Part shown: positions 34,125 through 44,647 of the stretch, piece after piece
Numbering within the stretch: position 1 is the first letter of the stretch
Layout of the letters: every line of letters begins with the position of its first letter
NCBI GenBank assembly: GCA_018340375.1
Contig: JAFFJZ010000003.1
Coordinates: 25,978,001-26,042,000, forward strand
Direction: 5' to 3'
Length of the DNA: 64,000 nucleotides
Source of the DNA: Gonatopus flavifemur
Taxonomy: Eukaryota > Arthropoda > Insecta > Hymenoptera > Dryinidae
Translations under genes and position numbers: made by a program
Notes under the pieces: generated by a model
What the model saw: only the letters and a program-made list of their open reading frames with translations
Told to the model about the DNA's origin: nothing
The model's database searches: none

Positions 34125-35453
34125 AAACTCTGCCAATTGGCAGATGGCTTCCTCGTTTGTGTGGAAAAAAAAATACATGTTTTCTTTCTTTCTCCCGTTT
34201 TTCTTAGAGAATCAGGTTGAAATTTATATAGGACTGCGATCAAGACTGCATAAAGCTGTGGTGGAAATTTCATGACAATTGGATAATAGCAACAGAAGTT
34301 ATCCGCATGTTAACGATGTTTACGAAATTTCCAAATTTTGTTTCGAAGCTCAGTGCTTACCACTTCCTTCCTTCAATTCCGATTTGTTTGAAATTCACAC
34401 CATACAACTAACCCCCTGGAAAAACTGATTATACTACAAGTTTCATGGCATTTAGATGATACAGACATGGGGAAGGCATGCTTTCAAAATATTGTCAAAT
34501 AATGTGAATCGTGGAACAAAAATTCCCCACAGTTTCCAATCGATTAGAATGAAACTCATATGGGGCCACTATAGGATAATCACCATAACGTGGTTTAAGT
34601 TTGATTGCAATCGGATAATAGGAAGCGGGGATATACGCGTTTGCAAAATCACGATTTTTCGAAAAATTTCTCCTCACCCCTCCCGTTCTTCTGTAACGAT
34701 GAGGTTGAAACTTATATGGAACCACTATCAACACTGCACATGACTCTGGTGAAAATTTCATCACGATCGAATAATACGAACAAAAGATATACACGTTCGC
34801 AAATTTGTTACATACACACACAGACAAATAGACAGGCAAAAAGGAACTACATTTGCTTCTTTTTTACTTCTCCCAATTCCAATGTGCCTGAAATTTATAT
34901 CATATAACTAACAACTCGTAAATCGAATATACTCACACTTCCAAGACATTCGGATAATATGGACATGGGGAAGGAATGCTTGAAAAAAATACAGATTCCA
35001 AAGAAAAATTTTCCACAGTTTTCAACCGATTTGGATGAAACTTATATGGGATCACTATCGGATCATGACTGAAACGTGGTTAAAGTTTGATCGGATTCGG
35101 ATAATAGGAAGCAAAGATAAACGCGTACGCAAAATGTTCATTTTTTGTCAGAGTTCTTCTCATCCACCTAATTCTTCTGAATGAATCAGGTTGAAACTTA
35201 TATGGGACCACTATCACCCTAGTCCACAACTGTGGTAAGAATCTCGAAACGATCGGATAAGCAGAACGGGAGATATGCGCGTACGAAACTAAGGGGGGGC
35301 TACAGCCACACAGCAGACAGACAGACAGTCACGGTAACAAAATTGTTCCCCGAGTTCTGAGGAAAATTTTGGTCTAGGAGATTTTTAATTTCGAGACAAA
35401 AAAATTTTCGGCTCCTCGAAACGATCACAAAGCTTCCCTCTAAACGAGGAAGC
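34125..35453 (+). mobile_element. Repeated element E, copy 2, with an internal 498-bp tandem duplication
   Basis: Same element as 23,843-24,956, in the same orientation. TIRs are clearer here: GGCTTCCTCGTTTGTG on the left and TGCTTCCTCGTTTAGAGG read inward from the right. TCTGCCAATTGGCAGA, a perfect 16-bp palindrome, lies just outside the left TIR and is shared, decayed, with copy 1. The block around GACATGGGGAAGGCATGCTT (34,464) repeats at 34,962, an offset of 498 bp, so a large internal unit is duplicated relative to copy 1. The 274-bp MITE of copy 1 is absent. A CAGACAGACAG tract precedes the right end. Function and superfamily are unknown. Confidence 0.8.
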
Positions 35454-35880
35454 AATACAGATGAAAATCTACATAGAAAGAGAAAGTAAAAGCAAAATTC
35501 AGCGAAGATTTTTCAAAATTTATTGAATTCCCAATCGATTTCTATAAGGAGATGTTGAGAGTAGCAGTACGCGTTAGATAATAATATACCTATCCACACG
35601 TGGCGTCTCTTCATGCGAACAGTAACATTTGGATAGACCAAAGGGAAGCAATACCCTCCCTTACAAAAAACATAAAAAAGCTGATCCAGACAAAAGAAGA
35701 AAGAGAAGGATTTGAGGTAGACAACGTTGTATTTTCCGTTTTTCTCTACACATGAAACTCTGGAACAAGAATTCTTTCTTTATATCTTTCGTCGAATCAT
35801 CGTCTTTTCCTTACTTTTCTTTCGCTCGTCATGGAATTGCAATAACCAGCATTGCAATGTGTGTGTGTGTGTTGTGCAAA
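35454..35880. other. Non-coding spacer
   Basis: AT-rich, with a (GT)n run at 35,859-35,873 just before the next element. Confidence 0.5.
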
Positions 35881-37642
35881 TCCTGATAACACACGAAGAA
35901 GCAAGAATAGAATTGTTCAAGAACTCTTTTTGAACTGATGAATTCATAAAGAGCTATGGAGGTGCTCAATGTTTGGAACGTTGACGAGTTCTTTGAGAGT
36001 ACTAACCCTGCTTAAAGAATCTCATTGAACCGATTGATTCTTATTGATTCCGATGCAGAAAAATTTGAACGGTTTTTGTCCTCATATTTCGTTTTTAGAC
36101 TGATTTTGTCTTGATTGTTGAATAATGCGGATGAAAGTAGTACTTTTCCATGATTTTAGTCTAAATCTTTTCTCCGACGAATGAAAGCGATCGAGGAGAA
36201 ATTCAGACTGAATCCATGAAAGAGTACTGTTTTTGTCCGCATGATTCAACAATCAGAGCCAAATCAGTCTAAAAACGGAATATGAGGCGAAAAACCGTCC
36301 AAAATTTTCTGACTCGGGGAAGCAATCGGTTCAATGAGATTCTTGAAGGAGGGAAAACAATACTCTCAACATTCTCAAAGAACTCATGAATGTCCCAAAC
36401 ATTGAACTCCTCCAGAACTTTTTATGAATTCATTAGTTCCCTGGTAAAAAAATCTCTCTGAATCTCTCTGAAAATTTCACGTTTCAGAGAGATTCAGAAA
36501 GAATCAGAGACATTCGGAGCAATTCAGCGTGGTTCAGAGGATTTCAGAGACTAGTGGATTGAGAGAACTTGTGCTTTGAATTTTTCAGAAAGATTCAGAA
36601 AAATTCAAAGGAACTCAGAGAGATGCAGGGAAATTCTGGGAAATTCAGAGAGGAACAAATTCAGTAAAATTCAGAAAGATTGTGCGTAGAACTTTTCAGG
36701 AATATTAAGAGGAATTTAGAAAGATTCAGAGTAATTCAGAGAGAAATTAATTCAGCTAAATCTTTGGTTCAGGATTCCAGAGGTATTCAGGGAGTGTCAG
36801 AGACTCACAGAGACAGGTGAATTAGGAAAAATTGTGCGTAGGATTTTTCAGAAAGATTCAAAGAGATTTAACGGAATTCAGAGAGATGCGGGGGAAGCCT
36901 GGGAAATTCAGAGAGGAATGAGTTCAGTATAATTCTTGGTCCTGCATTTCAGAGGCTTCCTGGAAGTTTCAGAGACTTCCAGAGGAACATGAATTAAGAA
37001 AAATTGTGAGGGAATTTTTTAGAAATATTCAGAGGAATTTAGAAAGATTCAGAGTAATCCAGAGAGATTCAGAGAAATTCAGAGGAATTCAGAGGAAGCT
37101 TTGAAATCTGAATACCCCTTAATTCCGGGATATTTAGAGGAATTCAGAGAGATTCAGAGAAAATCTGAGAGATTCAGAGGAATTCAGAGGGAGCTTTGAA
37201 ATCTGAGTACATTGAATTCCCGGAGATTGAGAGGAATTCAGAGAGATCCAGAAAAATTCAGAGAAATTCAGAGGAATTCAGAGGAAGCTTTGAAATCTGA
37301 ATACATCAGATTCCGGGAGATTTAGAAAAATTTAGAGATATCCAGGTGAATTCAGAGGGAGCTTTGAAACTCAAATATATAAAATTCTGAGGGATTCAGT
37401 GATATGCGGAGAGATTCAGAGAAAGTTGAAGAATTCAGAACGTATCACTATCGGAAAAGTCTTTAACTTCCTCTGAATTACTCTGAATTTCTCTGAAATT
37501 TGTCCCAAAATATAGAGAGATTCAGAGAAATTCGGAGAGATTTCAGAGAGATTCAGAGAGATTTTTTTACCAGGGTTCGAAAAGAGTTCTTGAAGAATTC
37601 TATTCTTGTTTTTGAAGAAGAATTCTTCGTGTGTTATCTGGG
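35881..37642. mobile_element. About 620-bp foldback element interrupted by a 1.1-kb insertion
   Basis: The right end read inward, CCCAGATAACACACGAAGAA, matches the left end TCCTGATAACACACGAAGAA. Pairing then continues for about 250 bp: CAAGAATAGAATT, CAAGAACTCTTTT, TGAATTCATAAA, TCAATGTTTGG, AATCTCATTGAACCGATTG, TTTTTAGACTGATTT and GATTGTTGAAT all occur in both arms. The right arm is split at GTTC by the 36,440-37,574 element, leaving the left arm as the uninterrupted version. The terminal motif is shared with the short MITEs at 44,231 and 59,545. Confidence 0.87.
36440..37574. mobile_element. 1,135-bp TIR-bounded array of a TTCAGAGA word, GTTC target duplication
   Basis: The ends CCTGGTAAAAAAATCTCTCT and, read inward from the right, CCTGGTAAAAAAATCTCTCT are identical for at least 20 bp. 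A GTTC is duplicated on both sides (36,436-36,439 and 37,575-37,578); the opposite arm of the host palindrome holds the single-copy site (TTTGAACTGATG). Nearly all of the interior is a degenerate iteration of ATTCAGAGA/GATTCAGAGGA. Toward the right it shows a higher-order unit marked by AGCTTTGAAATCTGAATAC at 37,097, 37,192, 37,286 and 37,360 (spacing 95, 94 and 74 bp). There is no coding capacity. A 4-bp duplication occurs in several superfamilies (for example Chapaev, Sola, Ginger), so no assignment is made. Confidence 0.9.
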
Positions 37643-37812
37643 AAGGAACTGGAAAATGAGAACCACAAACAGGAATTCTCTGATATACAAGTTGGATTGA
37701 ATGAATCGAACAAGGGTTTTGTAACGTTAGACTTGTTTATGAATCAGGAGTGTGTAAATCATTCGAATCTCAGAACACGTTGAAAGTTTACACGCAGAGA
37801 ACTCGCAAGACA

Positions 37813-38003
37813 ATTACATCACCTAACCTTTCTAATTTTTCATCTCGCGATTAGATGATTTTTTATCTCGACTGCACAACATCGGAGGACATAAATCTCG
37901 AATATTATTCCACAGTGAAGTTAGAGTTGAATGAAGTTGGTTGATTTTGTTTCACGTCAATAATTGCGAGATAAAAATTCACGAGAGGTTAGGCGATGTA
38001 ATA
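37813..38003. mobile_element. About 190-bp inverted-repeat element
   Basis: ACATCACCTAACC...TTTTTCATCTCGCGATTA pairs with the complement of TAATTGCGAGATAAAAATTC...GGTTAGGCGATGT. The arms are about 45 bp with small gaps. No target duplication seen. Confidence 0.55.
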
Positions 38004-38869
38004 TCCCATACGGCACCAAAGATTTCATTAAGATTGCAGCCCTGGTAAAAATCGAACGTGCTTGAAACACCGTCAAAGCGTGCAATAAAGTGACCGAAGC
38101 GTTTGTGAAAAGTTTCGACCGCCAAATGACTCTAAGGCAAATTTGGTTGAGCGTGCTCATCACATTTCGAACGTCACGCACGCACCTCTCTGAAACACTC
38201 TCCTCCTCTCTTCTCTTCACTCTTCCCTGATGTTTGTTTCGTTTCGGTAGTGTTTTTTTCAACACGCTTATAGGACTTCCTTGTGTATATGTTTTTGATT
38301 GATTTGATTTTTATGATTTTGAGGTTAGAATTTTTAGAGGGTATTCTTTACCTTTTTTTTTTTTTGTTAAGCTAAAAAATTTTTATTTCATTTTACATTT
38401 ATAAAATATATTTATAAACAACAATTATTTTGAATTATTTGTTTGAAATTTGATGATGTTTTTTGATGATTTGAATAATAAATTCTTTTAATTTTTTTTT
38501 TGACACATTGATGAAATGAAATATTGTGAAAAATCATTTAAACTCAATGAGAAAGATTGAATTTAAAGCACATTCCCCTAAGACACAGTTCATCAAGGAA
38601 ATAAAGTTCCATTTTTTCATCACCTATGTTAGCTAGCAGTAACTTTCTTCTCTCTGCTCTGTTCTTTCTCTTGGTTCCCTTCCCTCCCTTTTTTTTTTTT
38701 TTTTTTTTTTTTGGGCTCACTTTCCACACGCATGCATATCCTCCAATGACTCCCTCCGAAACTTTTGATGATCTGATGATCTTTATTTTACTCTCTCTTA
38801 TAACTCTCTTCTACTCTTGTCTTCTCTCTCAGTCCAGTTTCAAGAAATCTAACATTTGAAACATTGAAA
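38004..38869. other. Non-coding; solo CCTGGTAAAAATC end and T runs
   Basis: CCTGGTAAAAATC at 38,041-38,053 matches the terminus of the 36,440 element, but no partner end is visible. A GC-richer, pyrimidine-rich patch follows (38,170-38,230). Homopolymer runs of 13 T (38,353-38,365) and 24 T (38,689-38,712) are present. Confidence 0.5.
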
Positions 38870-39075
38870 TATTTCTGTGATATTACTGTATGTCACACTG
38901 AGATTTCAAAGTCCCTTTAGAAACATTGCATTGTCCGCTAATATTACATTTCAGACAATATTTCTGAATTATTTCTGAAATATTTCCAGAACATTTATAA
39001 AATATTCTATTGTAATATTTTCCTTGTGATATTGCAAACAGCTAATATTTCAATTGACAGATTTTTTACATATTT
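38870..39075 (+). repeat. Degenerate iteration of AATATTTC/GATATTAC words
   Basis: Within 200 bp there are many near-copies: GAAATATTTCTG, GATATTACTG, CTAATATTACATTTC, CAATATTTCTGAA, GAAATATTTCC, GTAATATTTTCC, GATATTGC, CTAATATTTCAA, CATATTTCTG. Left and right ends both carry an ATTTCTGTGA word. It resembles the other word-iterated repeats in this window. Confidence 0.55.
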
Positions 39076-40929
39076 CTGTGAAAGGATATTGAATCGTAAT
39101 GAAGATGAAAGATTGAAATCTGATTGAGACATTACTGAAATCTATGATGCTGTATGGGATCTCACGGATTCTCTGCGTGTACGAACTTAATCTTGAAATT
39201 GTCAAATTTATGAAGCGTAATGTTTCAATTACTTTCTCTAAAATCACGTTCTTCGGATGAATTTAGTACGTTCCTTCACGTACAATAGCAGATAAGAGAC
39301 GAATCAATATTTCTAAACTTCTTTCTAAAATATGGTGAAATTCAATCACCTCTATCCATATTGGAAAGTTACTTGTCGTAAATGATACAGCGATGTACGA
39401 TGTGTGAAATTTTATGGATACCGCTTGAGGGCTCAATTCTCCGCAGTCTCGCTGTACCCATGATTCTCAAACTTGTGGTGTTAACATTTTTTCCCTATCA
39501 TTACCATGAGTTTTCTCATCAGAAAGATGTAATTTCTATTGAATTGGTTTTTTATTGAATTACATACCAAAGAGAATATCAATATAAATAAATGAGGGAA
39601 TAAATGAATCATCGTATCATAAAATGAAAAAATATTCTTTGAGGTTGTTGAACTAATGATATGCAATGCGCTAATGGCTTACACTTTTTACATACCTACG
39701 TGCATGCATGGATCATGATTTTTATTCATCAGGATTTTGCTTCCGTAGGTACATGAATACATATTTCAACATTGTGTGTACATACTCTTCGTACCGCGTA
39801 CATACTTCGCGCTTCCGCATCTTTACCCTTTCATTAATCTGTACATAAAGTGAATGAACAATTCATCATTCTCTCCTTGTGATTAGAAGATAACGGTTAA
39901 TTAAAGTGAAGGCTAGATTGTTTGTTCACAGAGAGAGAGAGAGAAAGAGAAGTTTTTTTTATCGATGAGATATTGAATTGAAGATTTCGAATAGTATGTT
40001 TTCCACGCTCAATCAAGTGGCTACTTTGAACGAGAATTTATTTAGAATTTTCTATTGAACTTTCTCAGAGTGCATGTCGTGATTCTGCTTTCCCTGTAAA
40101 ACTTCCCTATCCAAATTTCCATCGCGAGCAGCGGTGGTGAAAATTTCCTCACAGTCAATATATCGTCGGAATATTAAAGCCCTTAGAGTCTTATATCTCA
40201 TCTCGGTTTTAAGAACATGCAAGTGGAGTTGGGTAGGTATGGAATTGATACCAAAACTCGATTACGAATGTTCGTGCGGCAACGTGCTTCCATTTATCGT
40301 ATGGCCGACATCGACAAATATTATAAGCACAGAACAATTATTCGTAAGTGTAGCTTTCTTTGGGAATAAGAACGAAATTAAACGACAACGTAGAATTACA
40401 TAACAATTTCTCATATTGAATCGATGAATAAATTGACACGTGAATTTATCAAACTCAACGTTCTTTGATTCCTTTGTCGACGTTGCTTCTTCGAATCGGT
40501 ATGGAAATATAATTGTGTGAGTTTCAAAAAGCAAACCTATCTAAACTTCAAAGCATACACATAATGGATGCTTTCGTTGCCTTTTATGCCCAACTCAGCA
40601 CTCGAGAAGCTTTGGAAGCCTCTTATTGAATCTTTCTTTCCTACTCTCCCCTCTGCAGTTGAATCATAGTTTCCAACTTTGAAACGATATCCGTGCTTCC
40701 ATAACTTCCCATCTTATTCATAACGAATTCAATAAGTTTAAATGGCAAATTGAATGACAAAAGGTATTTCACTTCGTTTACAACGGTGGCGCCGTGCATC
40801 TTTCCATTTTAATGAGACGCTCGGCTATCGACAAATAAGAAATTATATATTTTGAATTGTACTCGCTCTAGCTTTTACGCTTTCGTTATCTCAATTAAGG
40901 AGATCCGAGCACAGGGGCAATGGGGCAGG
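39076..40929. other. Non-coding spacer
   Basis: AT-rich, with a GA microsatellite at 39,930-39,952. A frame of about 90 codons lies on each strand between 40,134 and 40,534, with no recognisable product. Nothing bounded seen. Confidence 0.45.
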
Positions 40930-41255
40930 GGAAAAGTCAAAATTCGTGCAAATTTTTTCTCAAAAGGTACGTAATTTAATATAAATTCCAAGTGGATGAG
41001 GATGAATTCAATACTTGAGATTGCGCCTTGCCGCGCACTTGATTTCTGGAGGCTGAAAAATAGAATTGTGATATTTTAACTTCTGAAGTTCAATAAATCT
41101 TGTAATTTTATTCTTTAGCTTCCAGAAATCATTGGGAAATTGAAAGTGCGCGGCAGGGCGCAATCCCAAGTATTCAATTCATCATTATTCACTTTGAATT
41201 TATATTAAATCACATACCTTTTGAGGAAAAAATTCGCACAAAATTTGATTTTTCC
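40930..41255. mobile_element. 326-bp foldback element
   Basis: The left arm (GAAAAGTCAAAATTCGTGCA, TTTAATATAAATTC, GATTGCGCCTTGCCGCGCAC) pairs with the complement of the right arm (GTGCGCGGCAGGGCGCAATC, GAATTTATATTAAA, TTCGCACAAAATTTGATTTT). The arms are about 130 bp with high identity. The CG-rich GCGC...CGCGC block in each arm is unusual for this AT-rich region. No target duplication was found. Confidence 0.8.
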
Positions 41256-41271
41256 TTCACACACAGAAAGA

Positions 41272-41481
41272 ATTTTATTTGAAAAATGACCGTGCAATTT
41301 TAGTGATCGAGGGACAAGTGGAATTTTTTCAAAATATCACCTTGCATTTTGTGAAACTTGAGGGAAATATCACTCTCAACTGTTTAGAAATTCACTCATT
41401 TTTACAAACTACATAGTCATTTTTTGAAGAATTTCTACTTGTCCTTCGATTACTGAAATCTCACAGTAATTTTTATTTAAT
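41272..41481. mobile_element. 210-bp diverged foldback element
   Basis: ATTTTAGTGATCGAGGGACA and AGTGGAATTTTTTC pair with the complement of GAAGAATTTCTACTTGTCCT and TCGATTACTGAAAT. The outer AAAT-rich parts also match loosely. It lies 17 bp from the previous foldback. Confidence 0.65.
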
Positions 41482-43824
41482 CTAGAGTAGAGAAGTTTTT
41501 CAAATATCGATTTCACTTTACTTTAGTGAACTATCAAGAATATGAGGAATATAGTTTGTATTTTTTCAAAGGATTCCAAGAATCCCATTCCAATAATATT
41601 GGAGGAGATTAATATAGGTATGTCATACGCAAAATGAGATGAACATCAGGTAAGACCTGATAATAAGTAATTAAGAACCATTGGTTCATGTCAAATCGAT
41701 GCACGGTAAACCTTGGTGGTTCGCAGAGTATTATAGAACGATAAAATTTTCCTTCAAACTGAAAGTATACGCCTCTACTCACGAGTTCGATCTCGTTGGG
41801 TGTAAGATTAATGGATATTTGATGCTCGTTCTCATTTCCTCGGCAACTCTCATTCATCATCGTAACAATAATGTGATGTAAGAATAGAAGTGTATTTGTG
41901 CAATCATTTTGACATGATATCTTCACTCGATACAGTTACAAGAGGTAACTTCCACCACGTTAGAGGCATTAAAAAAATCTAAGCGATTCGTGAATCATAA
42001 TCAATTACATATATATAGATATATATATGTATATATAGTTGCACGCGAGATTTTTTCTTCTCCGCTTAAGCAACTTGTGTTTAATTAACTTATAATAAGT
42101 AGATAAGTTTCAACAGTGTATAGGATTCAATAAATTGTAAAAACACCACTATATTCACTATTCCCGATTTATTTATAATCTTGAGACTTTCTTGGATAAC
42201 TTGAAATAACTCCAAGGAAATTAATGATCATGTACAAGGTTGCGTGAGGAGATTTATATATATATTATATATATTTCAGGAACATTGAGGATGTATAAAC
42301 GTGAACAAATATTTTGTGTACATTTAGATTGAATTTTAGATATCCATTATCTTTTCAATCCACTCGAATCAAAGGAAGAGGGTTGTCAAGGGTTAAAGTT
42401 TGCAATAAAATATAGCAGCGTTCAAGAATTCTCTCGAAAAACTTCCGGCATTGATATCGGACTTCAGATATGAATTTGCATATCAATCAAATCAAATTAT
42501 AACGATATAAAGTAGGCATTTCTGAATTGGTGGGATGGAAAGAATGATGATGAAAGATTATAGTAAACCGAAGGGAAACATTCTTCACATTTCTATGGGA
42601 TCGTAATCCCTTCTTTCGTTCAGTGCAAAATGATCAATTTGAGGTTTCGAAACATTATCGTGACATACGAGATTCAATTTTTCAAATAATTTTGATTTTC
42701 ACACAAGAATGTTCTCCGACATTTTCAAGAGTTACGACAACTTTGACATTTTACATATAAACGACTGTCACGAACTTGACGTCGGGGAGTCTCTCTCGAA
42801 TGACGCCAAGGACGTGAAAGAATTTCACAAAAATTCTCAATCTTGCAAATGACTTATACATTTGACTGTCTGGAAGGGATTGTATCATGGAGAATCATTG
42901 ATTTTTCTTGAGAGGATAAAACTGAAGATCAGGTATGATATTCGTTCGTCTTACTCCCGCTTTTTTCTGATTTTTAGACGTCCTACGTGCATGAAAAACA
43001 AATAATCCTATTATCCTGAAAGACTAATTTCACGTGAAGAATAAATGATGAAACAAAAATAGAATCGATGTGTCTGAATAGTGTAATTAATTATGGTTCA
43101 ATGCTGTGGAAGAATTTATGTGTAAACAATTACATTTCGTCCAATTACGAAGTACCATTAAATGGAAATCAAATTTGTAGCAAAAGGTCCGACCAAATTT
43201 TATTGCGCTTTTTACGCAGAAATGTTCAAAAACCATATCTGTGAAATTTAAAAAAGGAGCAGGGTAAAAGAATGAAATTTGGTGATAGTTCCGCAGGGCC
43301 ATGATGGCATTAATGCACCAAATGATAGCGGAATCATATTTCTATCTATTGGTTATAAACAATAATGATCAACATCGTTTTGGTTGTTGGCATAAAATAA
43401 TTTGTGTCGTACATCGAATAATGCGTCTGAAAACAACCTCTGACTGGTGAGTTAGTATTCTCTGATTTATTAGAAGTAAATGAAACATATATTGGAAAAA
43501 CTCTTCATGCCATACGAAAGAGCAGATTTGAACGAATTTTCCCATCATGATAAGTTATTTTTCATAGTCACGAAAAAGTTGGTATATCCTCATGAACAAA
43601 GCAAGAAATTTAAGGTTTTGATTTTGAAACTTCTATAATGATCACGGATTTGTGAATTTTTTGATCTTCATGAAATTTATTTCTTTCAATGAATGAAGAT
43701 GTCTATACGTGTGAGATTTGTTGTACGGGAAATGGAGAGTCTTCATAAATGGTTCATAAATTCAACGTTCGTCAATAAATTCATCTATGCACAAACCAAT
43801 TTGTATACTGATCCTTATTTGGAT
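41482..43824. other. Non-coding spacer with TA microsatellites
   Basis: Simple TA repeats at 42,007-42,038 and 42,253-42,276. An open frame of about 105 codons on the minus strand (41,609-41,926) and an overlapping plus-strand frame show no domain. Confidence 0.45.
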
Positions 43825-44647
43825 CCCAGGCAAGTCATACCAAGACTGACAATTGGACCATGACTGGGGTCAAGCTTGGTATGCCAAGTCTCGTTAGCCT
43901 AGCCTTGGCCAATGCATGGCCCACCGTAGCTGACTAAGCGTTGATAGAGCCTCAGATACCCATGACCAGTTAACCAAGTGTCGACTGATGCTTGGCCCGT
44001 CACAGCTCACCAACCCTTAATAGCACCTCAAACATCAATGCTAGGATTAAGCATATTTCGCTCCGTTTGATTTATTTTTCGTCCACCAAGCTTTAATCGA
44101 CACTTGAATCGCCGTAAGCCTAGATATAGCCACATGACGTGGACTTGGAATTTATTCGCATTTCAGAAACTTGAAAGATTATACGTCTGAATGTACGTCA
44201 GCCCAAATACGGGTATCCTCTCAACGCCTTCCCAGATAGCATGAGAGTCCTAAAAGAGTTCTTCGTGAATCCATTCCAATAATTCTGAACTCTTTTAGAA
44301 CTCTTGTGCTATCTAGACTAAAGTGTCTGTGTCGAAATCCAATATTCCGAAATTTCATGCGTCGGGGTATATTATATTCAATCAAGCTTAGATGCCAATT
44401 AGAAAACTATCCTATTCGTTGAGGTTGATTATATATCAATCATGGCACCAATATCGATTGAAAGCATGAAATTAATAATGAATCTTGATATTGAACCAAG
44501 TTTGGATGCCAAGCGTTGAACATCGTTATCATCCCAGACATTGATCTGATTTGGTGCCAATGTCGGTGACTATGCTAGGCCCAATCTTGGCCAGCATTGG
44601 CTCAAGCTTGACACCAAGCTTGGTACATTTGTCAACGCATACCTGGG
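43825..44647. mobile_element. 823-bp element rich in CCAAGCTTGG words, CCCAGG ends
   Basis: CCCAGGCAAGTC at the left and CCCAGGTATGCG read inward from the right form short TIRs; AT lies on both outer sides. The interior is dense in CCAAGCTTGG, CTTGGCC, GCTTGGCC and TTGGTGCCAA variants, and holds two diverged tandem units with 76-bp spacing (GCATGGCCC at 43,914, GCTTGGCCC at 43,990). The middle is AT-richer and interrupted by the MITE at 44,231-44,318. No coding capacity. It resembles the 9.67-kb element in style (iterated TGGC-containing palindromes) but not in sequence. Confidence 0.7.
44231..44318. mobile_element. 88-bp CCCAGATAGCA MITE nested in the 43.8-kb element
   Basis: CCCAGATAGCATGAGAGTCC, then AAAAGAGTTC, pairs with the complement of GAACTCTTTTAGAACTCTTG and TGCTATCTAGA. 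Same terminal motif and almost the same length as 59,545-59,633. No target duplication resolved. Confidence 0.82.

Noticed and set aside
36440..37574. CRISPR array
   Set aside because: Repeats are degenerate, contiguous and without unique spacers, and the setting is eukaryotic.
37500..37700. Charged open frame (RFREIRRDFREIQRDF)
   Set aside because: Produced by the GATTCAGAGA iteration at the right end of the 36.4-kb element.
38165..38230. Core promoter or splice-acceptor tract (pyrimidine-rich, GC-richer)
   Set aside because: No adjacent coding exon or initiator; only composition supports it.
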